A stretch of 7,049 nt of DNA from Halanaerobiaceae bacterium (lineage in GTDB: Bacteria; Bacillota; Halanaerobiia; Halanaerobiales; Halarsenatibacteraceae). Made by a program: the position numbers and the translations under genes. Positions 1 to 4,861 of the stretch are shown here, piece after piece. How positions within the stretch are numbered: the first letter of the stretch is position 1; the number at the start of each line of letters is the position of its first letter. The notes under the pieces were generated by a model. The model was not told where the DNA came from. It searched no databases and was given only the letters and a program-made list of their open reading frames with translations. The stretch lies in assembly GCA_003554685.1 (NCBI GenBank), contig PWHA01000166.1, positions 1-7,049 of the forward strand. Reading direction: 5' to 3'.

Positions 1-40
1 ATTTAAATTTGCCTGTTAAAGTAATTTGACGGTTGAATTG

Positions 41-70
41 TTGCAGGAAATTATACTGGTTTATATTAGG
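41..70 (+). repeat. Copy 1 of a TTGCAGG intergenic module
   Basis: This stretch begins TTGCAGG, then has an AT-rich core with ATT and AT, then GGT and a closing ATTAGG. A related arrangement (TTGCAGG, ATTTAT, GGT, AATAGG) is present at 4375-4400. The first copy also has TTGACGGT 15 bp upstream at 26-33; a second TTGACGGT occurs at 4466-4473. Two imperfect copies in unrelated intergenic regions suggest a dispersed element, but two copies cannot prove it. The rest of bases 1-121 shows no open frame that looks coding. Confidence 0.3.
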
Positions 71-121
71 AAAGATAATGAGACAATATAATTTGAGGTT
101 ACAATATCTGCACTATTCTTG

Positions 122-168
122 CCCCCTGGGAGGACATTAGAAACTTCCTCTTCGCCAGGGGGTATTTT
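122..168 (+). terminator. Terminator-like hairpin
   Basis: CCCCCTGG at 122-129 pairs perfectly with CCAGGGGG at 155-162, and GAGGA (130-134) can pair with TCCTC (146-150) inside. A TATTTTA tract follows the plus-strand arm. This is a stable GC-rich stem in otherwise AT-rich DNA. It would end transcription entering from a plus-strand gene left of the window. The U-run is short and interrupted, so a plain structured element is the alternative. Confidence 0.5.
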
Positions 169-256
169 ACATTCTTTTAGAAAGAAAATATTTTGTCGAT
201 TTTACAGATTGGCTCAGAACCCCTTTCACCCTTTGCTATTTGTAATAACAGACAAA

Positions 257-375
257 CCATCGTTATAACAAATACTGTAATAATAAACTTAGCCATTCGT
301 TATAGATAAGAAACCATAACAATATAACTATCGTTAATTCCTCAAATAATCTGTATAGGACCCTTACTATCGTTC
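257..375. repeat. Cluster of ATCGTTA-type repeats
   Basis: Four related words occur at roughly 34-39 bp spacing: CCATCGTTATA (257-267), CCATTCGTTATA (293-304), CTATCGTTAA (328-337) and CTATCGTTCA (367-376). They lie just past the 3' end of the integrase remnant, the last inside it. Spaced short repeats next to an integrase gene can be recombinase arm sites, but in AT-rich decayed DNA this remains a weak call. No gene is seen in bases 169-341. Confidence 0.3.
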
Positions 376-542
376 ATAAACTGATTAATGGGGTTGAACT
401 TTTCAAAGTTCTCCTTTAGATCCTCCCCGAACATATTGACATATTCTTTGACCATCTCCAAACTATTATGGCCTAAATATTTTGCAGCCTGCATTTTGCT
501 CATAACTCTAAAAAGAAACATAATAGTGTAATAGTCAGAGTA
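342..542 (-). pseudogene. Tyrosine recombinase (phage-type integrase), C-terminal remnant
   Basis: The minus-strand frame is open from just below a TAG at 543-545 to a TGA at 342-344. Counting from the ATG at 503, the peptide has KYLGHNSLEMVKEYVNMF and ends near FEKFNP. This matches the C-terminus of integrases of the XerC/XerD and phage families: the LGH box (His12) lies nine residues before the nucleophile Tyr21, the family's normal spacing. The fragment gives at most about 66 codons, whereas complete enzymes are roughly 300-400 residues. The core-binding domain, the catalytic Arg and the HxxR box are absent, and no ribosome binding site precedes either in-frame ATG (503 or 521). It is therefore a truncated, inactive remnant. 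With the tRNA-Thr fragment at 1132-1207 it marks an old integrated element. Confidence 0.72.
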
Positions 543-648
543 CTATTCCACTATTTTTTAATGTTTAATTGGTTGTATTTTTGAAACCTCGCTTGTCATT
601 CTTTTTGCTGGAGTACAATAAAAATGTTAAAATATAGATAGATGGGAG

Positions 649-920
649 ATGGATAATCTGGGTTGCAAAACGCAAATAATCACTGATGAATTAATAGAAA
701 AACACAGACAGGAAGAAGGCAATATTTCTTATGAATAATATAAGGATATAGACAAGATAATCTAAATCTATTAACACTTATTGAGGAATGGGAAAGTGAG
801 CAGGCTTTAAAGGAACATGCACAAACAGAGCATTTTAAGTATACAGTATCTGAGCTGAAAAAACTATTAGTTGAGGAGATGGTAGAGTCTGATAGCAATT
901 TATATAATTTAGTAAAATGA
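649..920 (+). pseudogene. ABM-family (YgiN-like) monooxygenase, degraded
   Basis: Joined across three reading frames, this stretch resembles a small antibiotic-biosynthesis-monooxygenase (ABM) domain protein, typically about 95 residues. The pieces are IIWVAKRK (from 653), then a frame change to IITDELIEKHRQEEGNISYE ending at TAA 736-738, then YKDI in that frame. From about 759 the third frame gives LTLIEEWESEQALKEH, QTEHF and VSELKKLL, ending at TGA 918-920. EEGNISY, the LIEEWES strand and the HxxTEHF segment are hallmarks of the family, whose members act on quinols or similar aromatics or protect against reactive species. The total length equals about 90 codons, so nearly the whole gene survives but carries at least two frameshifts and one internal stop. 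No function is expected. Sequencing error could explain one defect but hardly all. Confidence 0.68.
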
Positions 921-964
921 ATTGTGTATATTGATTTCTTTGATATAATATAAATAAAGTGACT

Positions 965-1032
965 CTTTATAAACAGTGGTGAGTGGACTGAAAAACTAAT
1001 CTTCCGTGGAACGAATCAGTCGCTTTATAAAC
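965..1032. other. Structured element bounded by CTTTATAAAC repeats
   Basis: The 10-mer CTTTATAAAC occurs exactly at 965-974 and 1023-1032. Its TTTATAAA core is self-complementary, so the two copies can also pair as an 8-bp outer stem. Inside, GACTGA (986-991) pairs with TCAGTC (1016-1021), giving a nested fold. A competing hairpin, ATAAAG (954-959) with CTTTAT (965-970), overlaps the left arm. It could be a small non-coding RNA, a transposon end or a decayed mobile-element scar. I do not recognise a named RNA family. Further right, GGAATAA (1059-1065) pairs with TTATTCC (1080-1086). No coding region is seen in 921-1131. Confidence 0.3.
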
Positions 1033-1131
1033 TAAAAAATCAGCCGTTTTAAAAAAATGGAATAAATTTCTTTTGGTTCTTATTCCCCCTTATATCAACG
1101 ACTATACACACCGGTATAGCTCAAATGAAAT

Positions 1132-1207
1132 CGGGCGTTAGCCCAATTGGTAGAGCAGCTGAATCGTAATCAGCAGGTTGTCCGTTCGAGTCGGATCACC
1201 AGCTCCA
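1132..1207 (+). tRNA. tRNA-Thr(CGU)-like, probably a non-functional 3' fragment
   Basis: The 3' two thirds fold well. The anticodon stem GCTGA/TCAGC (1158-1162, 1170-1174) encloses ATCGTAA with anticodon CGT at 1165-1167, reading ACG threonine codons. The T arm is GTCCG-TTCGAGT-CGGAT (1180-1196) with one G-U pair. CACCAGC plus discriminator T and an encoded CCA follow (1197-1207). The 5' part fails: the expected acceptor partner GCTGGTG is absent, and CGGGCGT (1132-1138) pairs at only one of seven positions, or four of seven if one base is skipped. The D stem GCCC/GAGC also has a C-A mismatch. I read this as the 3' portion of a tRNA-Thr gene whose 5' side was replaced or decayed, as at the far attachment end of an integrated element. 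A divergent but working tRNA is less likely. Confidence 0.6.
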
Positions 1208-1227
1208 CTTAATTTTGATAATCAAGC

Positions 1228-1261
1228 AGTCCGGCCCGAAGGGGGCCGGGCTTTAATTTTT
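1228..1261 (+). terminator. Rho-independent terminator after the tRNA-Thr fragment
   Basis: AGTCCGGCCC (1228-1237) pairs with GGGCCGGGCT (1243-1252) in a 10-bp stem with one G-U pair and a five-base loop. It is followed by TTAATTTTT. It sits 20 bp after the encoded CCA, the normal place for a tRNA terminator, which suggests that the 3' flank of the tRNA is ancestral chromosome. Confidence 0.8.
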
Positions 1262-1317
1262 GCAAATGATTAAATATAATCAGAAAATTTTATCTTATTA
1301 AATTATTAGTTCATTTT

Positions 1318-1340
1318 AAAAGCAGGATTCCCCGCTTTTT
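1318..1340 (+). terminator. Second terminator-like hairpin
   Basis: AAAAGCAGG (1318-1326) pairs with CCCGCTTTT (1331-1339) around loop ATTC with one A-C mismatch, ending in TTTTT. The minus strand also gives a T-rich flank, so it may work both ways. No gene lies between it and the preceding terminator. Confidence 0.5.
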
Positions 1341-1506
1341 CCTTGAAGGTTAATATATAATAATATTGTTAATAAAAATGCAGTAAAATTAGGCACAGTT
1401 ATATTTTTCCCGGTAAATAAATGCCCCTGAAATTAAGCTATTGCTAAAAGCAGCTGACACTCCAGGCGAATTTATCCGTCAATTTTTTTCAGCAGGGGGT
1501 GTAACC

Positions 1507-1740
1507 ATGAAGGAGTATCTTCGGTTTATTATTGTGGCCCTGATCATTTTTTTTCTATCCTTTGTAGTGGTGGCAGCCGGGATTGCTCTTCTTTTTTCCG
1601 GCCAGACCCAGATCTGGTCTAATATCCTGTCTTTTACTCAAAATTATCGACCTTTGCTGATTTTCTGGTTTTCGCTATTCTTTATTGTTGTATTTGTTAT
1701 CATGTTTTTGTTTTCCTTCTTTTATGACCGCATGGGTTAA
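1507..1740 (+). CDS. Small two-helix membrane protein, unknown function
   Basis: This 77-residue protein has two hydrophobic helices, about residues 6-31 and 48-72. A short polar loop holding SGQTQIW and FTQNYRP joins them, and the C-terminus is charged (YDRMG). Both termini would lie on the same side of the cytoplasmic membrane. I chose the ATG at 1507 because a G-rich Shine-Dalgarno (AGGGGG, 1494-1499) lies seven bases before it. The frame stays open back to a TTG at 1441, but that start has no ribosome binding site and would add a polar segment. The stop is 79 bp before the serine hydrolase on the same strand, so the two may be co-transcribed. I recognise no family. It could be a transport accessory or a small helper protein, but nothing in the sequence decides this. 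Confidence 0.65.
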   Translation: MKEYLRFIIVALIIFFLSFVVVAAGIALLFSGQTQIWSNILSFTQNYRPLLIFWFSLFFIVVFVIMFLFSFFYDRMG

Positions 1741-1819
1741 GAGCTTAAAAATGCAGGAGTTAACACAGGAAACAGAAAACTCTCAATGATTATTTCAAAG
1801 CCATCGAGGAGGTTATTTT

Positions 1820-3247
1820 GTGGAGGAAAAAATCAAGAGGATCGAAAGTTTTATTCTGGACAAAATGAAAAGTTCCCGTTTGCCGGCCTTGAGTCTGGGA
1901 ATTATGCAGAACGGTAAAGTAATTTATCAGCGGGGTTTTGGCCGCCGGAATCTGGAAGTTGGTCAGCCTGCCACTCCGGCTACTCTCTATGGGATTGGCA
2001 GCATTACCAAGTCTTTTACCTGCCTAGCCCTGCTGCAGCTGCAGGAGGAGGGCAGACTTTCACTCTCCGACCCGGCAAGTGATTATCTGGATTTTAACCT
2101 GAAACCGGCCGGCAGGACAGTCGAAATCCAGCACCTGATGTCTCACACCAGCGGCATTCCTGCTCTGGCCTACGCAGAAGCTGCTATCTTAAATTCTGTT
2201 GGCGAAGAGGTTGAGGATGTTCCAGTTGGTGATGTTGAGGACATGCTAACTTTTATCAGGGAAAGCCAGGACCAGGACTGGCTGGAGACCGAACCTGGAA
2301 AGCGCTGGTTTTATTTAAATGAAGGTTATGTCCTGCTGGGGGGTATAATTGCCAGAGTAAGCGGCATATCCTACCAGGAATATCTCAAGGAAAATATTTT
2401 TACTCCCCTGGAGATGAACCGGACGTTTTTTTCCCGGGAAAATGTTGAAGCCGATAAAGATGCTGCCTGCCCTTATCTGGTAGCTGAGGATGAGCGAATT
2501 CCCCAGTCTTACCTCTACGGCAGCATTACCAGCGATGGTGGGATTATCAGCAATGTCGAGGATATGCTAAAATATTTAAAACTATATCTTAAGAAAGAGG
2601 ATAATGAAATTATTACTCCGGGTTCTTTAACCGAGATGATGAAGCCCAGAATCAATACCCCTTCCCTTCAGCTATATCAAGAAAACAATAATCAGAAAGG
2701 TGTAAAAGCTGATTATTCCTTGAATAACCATTCCAGTTATTATGGCCTGGGTCTCAGCATCGAGGAGGATTTTTTCGGATACAGGAAAATTGGCCACGGC
2801 GGCAGTGTGCTGGTGGCCACCGCTCAGCTTAATTTTATTCCTGAAGAAGAGCTGGGTCTGGTTCTGCTGGCCAATGGCAGCGGTTATCCTTTGAGTCAAC
2901 TTTCCAGCTATATCCTGGCCCTACTCCTTGAGGAAGATCCGGACCGGCTGGACTTCAGACAGAGCGAAACCAGACTGGAAAAACTGACTGGCACTTATCA
3001 GGCCTATCAGGGTAATTACAGTCTGGAAATTTCCCGCAGGGGAGATTTATTAAAGCTGAAAAATTTAAGCAGTTCTCTGGGTGATGAAGAGATCTTAATT
3101 CCGGACCGCCTGGCAGAGGACAGGATAGAACTTTTTGCTCTGCAGGGAGGAAAAAGGCTGCCGGTTGAATTTTACTTTCGCAAGGGAGAAACAGTTCTGC
3201 TTTACGGACGTTATAAGTTGAAAAAGGTATCTGAGTTAGTTGACTAG
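1820..3247 (+). CDS. Serine hydrolase, class C beta-lactamase (S12) family
   Basis: This is a 475-residue member of the beta-lactamase/D,D-peptidase/esterase superfamily (Pfam Beta-lactamase, PF00144). The catalytic motifs are complete: S61-I-T-K64 (SxxK, nucleophile Ser61), Y165-L-N167 (YxN) in FYLNEGY, and H326-G-G328 (the HxG equivalent of KTG). SHTSGIP near residue 108 is a typical conserved segment. Residues about 385-475 form a C-terminal beta-rich domain (TGTYQAYQGNYSLEI) like the lipocalin-type tails of many S12 esterases and D-aminopeptidases. There is no signal peptide or membrane segment, so a cytoplasmic enzyme on small peptides or esters is more likely than a cell-wall enzyme or a secreted beta-lactamase. 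The start is GTG at 1820 with GAGGAGGT at 1806-1813. A PLP enzyme gene follows after 50 bp, probably in the same operon. The exact substrate is unknown. Confidence 0.9.
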   Translation: MEEKIKRIESFILDKMKSSRLPALSLGIMQNGKVIYQRGFGRRNLEVGQPATPATLYGIGSITKSFTCLALLQLQEEGRLSLSDPASDYLDFNLKPAGRTVEIQHLMSHTSGIPALAYAEAAILNSVGEEVEDVPVGDVEDMLTFIRESQDQDWLETEPGKRWFYLNEGYVLLGGIIARVSGISYQEYLKENIFTPLEMNRTFFSRENVEADKDAACPYLVAEDERIPQSYLYGSITSDGGIISNVEDMLKYLKLYLKKEDNEIITPGSLTEMMKPRINTPSLQLYQENNNQKGVKADYSLNNHSSYYGLGLSIEEDFFGYRKIGHGGSVLVATAQLNFIPEEELGLVLLANGSGYPLSQLSSYILALLLEEDPDRLDFRQSETRLEKLTGTYQAYQGNYSLEISRRGDLLKLKNLSSSLGDEEILIPDRLAEDRIELFALQGGKRLPVEFYFRKGETVLLYGRYKLKKVSELVD

Positions 3248-3297
3248 CAAAAGCAGCTAAACTATCAGAATTTTACTGGAAAGAGGGAGGTTCTACC

Positions 3298-4275
3298 ATG
3301 TATACCCGGGTTACGCTCTGTGATCTGCCAACTCCGCTGCAGTATTTAGAGAAGCTCTCAGACCTTTATCATAATCAGATTTATATAAAAAGAGATGATC
3401 TGGCCGGTCCCGAACCGGGTGGCAATAAGGCCCGCAAGCTGGAGTTTATTTTGGGAGAGGCTAAAAAACAGGGAGCCCGCCATTTAATTACCTGCGGCAG
3501 CACCTTTTCCAATCACTGCCGGCTGACCGCCATGGCAGCCCTGCAGCAGGGCCTGGATTGTACTCTGGTGCTCAATAAGCCTGAGGATGATTCCCGGGAA
3601 ATTAAAAACCGGGGAAATTATTTTCTCTATAATCTGCTGGATGTTAATCTTGAGATTGTCAGCAGGTCAGAGCGGGAATCGAGAATGGAGGAAGTTTATC
3701 AGGAACTAAAAGACAGAGGAGAGAAACCCTATCTGATTCAGGGGGGAGGTTATGGCCGGGCCGGACTTCACGGTTATGTAGAGGCTGCTGCTGAGATCAA
3801 GCACCAGGCCCGGCTGCCGGAGGGGAGATTTGATTATATTTTTCTGGCCACTGGGACCGGCACCACCCAGGCCGGGCTGCTTATTGGCAACTATCTCCAT
3901 CGCTGTGCTGAAGCAATCATCGGCATAAGTGTGGAACCCACCCGCCAGCAGGGGGAGCAGGAGATAAAAGAATGCCTGAAAGATTACTGTCAGCATCATA
4001 ATCTTCCTGCAGAATTAATCTACCAGGATCTTATTCTGCTTGCTGATTACATTGGTGCCGTTTATGGTATCATCGAGGATAATCTTATTGAGACAGTTTC
4101 CCGGGTGGCCAGAGAGGAAGCCATTCTGCTGGATCCCGTTTATACCGCCAAGGCCTTCCGGGGTATGGTGAAATTTCTGAAGAAAGAACAGATCCGCAAT
4201 AAAAAGGTGCTATTTTTACATACAGGAGGACTGCCGATTCTCTTCAGCAGCAGTGAGCACTGGGATTTTAATTAA
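3298..4275 (+). CDS. PLP-dependent D-cysteine desulfhydrase family enzyme
   Basis: This 325-residue fold-type II PLP enzyme belongs to the ACC deaminase/D-cysteine desulfhydrase family, whose usual length is about 320-340. D-cysteine desulfhydrase converts D-cysteine to pyruvate, sulfide and ammonia. GGNKARKLEF (41-50) carries the probable PLP lysine K44, SNH is at 71-73, and TGTGTT (185-190) is the phosphate-binding loop. LDPVYTAKA (278-286) and HTGG (308-311) lie near the C-terminus. ACC deaminases have Glu and Leu where this protein has T283 and T309; Thr at these places matches bacterial D-cysteine desulfhydrases. The usual Q before SNH is replaced by F70, and the Q after the following R by L, so the true substrate may differ. 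The ATG has AGGGAGG seven bases upstream. It lies 50 bp after the serine hydrolase and has no clear terminator behind it. Confidence 0.85.
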   Translation: MYTRVTLCDLPTPLQYLEKLSDLYHNQIYIKRDDLAGPEPGGNKARKLEFILGEAKKQGARHLITCGSTFSNHCRLTAMAALQQGLDCTLVLNKPEDDSREIKNRGNYFLYNLLDVNLEIVSRSERESRMEEVYQELKDRGEKPYLIQGGGYGRAGLHGYVEAAAEIKHQARLPEGRFDYIFLATGTGTTQAGLLIGNYLHRCAEAIIGISVEPTRQQGEQEIKECLKDYCQHHNLPAELIYQDLILLADYIGAVYGIIEDNLIETVSRVAREEAILLDPVYTAKAFRGMVKFLKKEQIRNKKVLFLHTGGLPILFSSSEHWDFN

Positions 4276-4374
4276 GCTTTTGCCGGAGGGTAAAAACCTG
4301 AGTGAGATTATCATCAATTATTATGCTGAAAGATGTGAAAAATTTAATTAAAAATTCTGGTCTGCTGTTGATTT

Positions 4375-4400
4375 TTGCAGGTCATTTATGGTAAAATAGG
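4375..4400 (+). repeat. Copy 2 of the TTGCAGG intergenic module
   Basis: TTGCAGG, then ATTTAT, GGT and AATAGG, match the order and near-spacing of the stretch at 41-70. The module sits in the gap after the PLP gene, about 135 bp before the CODH promoter. Function is unknown; a dispersed intergenic repeat or an old promoter-type element are both possible. Confidence 0.3.
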
Positions 4401-4491
4401 GTCATATAGCAGGGTAATCATGATTATAACAGGAATAATAAAAATAAATACCATATTATTAAGTCTTGACGGTCAATTCAGCAGTAATAGT

Positions 4492-4520
4492 TTGTGAAAT
4501 CTTTTACTTCAATTGTGAAA
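4492..4520 (+). promoter_or_regulatory. Paired TTGTGAAA boxes upstream of the CODH promoter
   Basis: TTGTGAAA occurs at 4492-4499 and again at 4513-4520, exactly 21 bp (two helical turns) apart, and the second ends 13 bp before the -35 hexamer. The shorter TGTGAAA also occurs at 4334-4340 and, inverted, at 4649-4655. TGTGA is the half-site of CRP/FNR-type regulators, the family that includes the CO sensor CooA, but no complete inverted site is present. The position suits an activator. The regulator is unknown and AT-richness raises the chance level. Confidence 0.4.
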
Positions 4521-4533
4521 AAAATATTTAGCT

Positions 4534-4561
4534 TTGACAAACAGCGATTATTTGATATAAT
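4534..4561 (+). promoter_or_regulatory. Sigma-A type promoter of the CODH/ACS genes
   Basis: TTGACA (4534-4539) and TATAAT (4556-4561) are both perfect consensus hexamers separated by 16 bp. Transcription would start near 4568 and read into the CODH gene. It is the only such match in this 586-bp gap. TTGACG at 4466 lacks a suitable -10. Confidence 0.8.
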
Positions 4562-4567
4562 AATCAG

Positions 4568-4861
4568 TGGGATTGTGCATTATGCTGGTGAAGAAGGCTG
4601 ACTTAATTTTTTAACAATTACAAATTTGCCTGACTCTAACAGCGAGTTTTTCACATTTTTTTTGCGTTTACTCTTATTGCTATTATTGCGATAAATTTTT
4701 TGCAGCAATTAGAAGGGGGCTGGTGTTAGAGCAAATAGTCGAATTTAAGATGCTAAAACTTGCCGCTGTACTGCTTGAGAATTTTCTTTGCTGAAGTCAG
4801 ATTTTATTTTATCATTATCAAAAACCGGTTATTAATTCATTAATATAAGGAGGGCAGCTAA
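4568..4861 (+). promoter_or_regulatory. Long 5' leader of the CODH mRNA
   Basis: If the promoter at 4534-4561 is used, the transcript carries about 290 untranslated bases before the CODH start. The leader is AT-rich, with T runs at 4656-4663 and 4695-4701. I find no known riboswitch signature and no convincing terminator hairpin. A short frame, GTG 4723 to TGA 4792-4794 (23 residues, LEQIVEFKMLKLAAVLLENF), has AAGGGGG a few bases upstream and could be a leader peptide. ATTAATTCATTAAT at 4830-4843 is nearly palindromic just ahead of the ribosome binding site AAGGAGGG (4847-4854). Confidence 0.4.

Noticed and set aside
680..898. Minus-strand open frame of 72 codons
   Set aside because: It is the antisense of the ABM pseudogene, has no ribosome binding site, and its serine/cysteine-rich product resembles no family.
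960..1032. Resemblance of CTCTTTATAAACAGTGGTG and GGACTG to a SAM-I riboswitch start
   Set aside because: The conserved GGCAACC core and the terminator/antiterminator are absent and no methionine or sulfur gene follows.
1441..1506. TTG start extending the small membrane protein by 22 residues
   Set aside because: There is no Shine-Dalgarno before 1441, while ATG 1507 has AGGGGG at good spacing and begins just before the first membrane helix.
2672..3999. Minus-strand frames at 2672-2899 and 3706-3999
   Set aside because: They lie inside the well-supported hydrolase and PLP enzyme genes and lack ribosome binding sites.
4302..4394. GTG-started 30-codon frame after the PLP gene with GGAGGG upstream
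   Set aside because: The Shine-Dalgarno is 11 bases away, the frame runs through the TTGCAGG repeat, and the product has no recognisable feature.
4466..4488. TTGACG as an alternative CODH promoter
   Set aside because: No -10-like hexamer lies 16-18 bp downstream, and a perfect promoter exists at 4534-4561.
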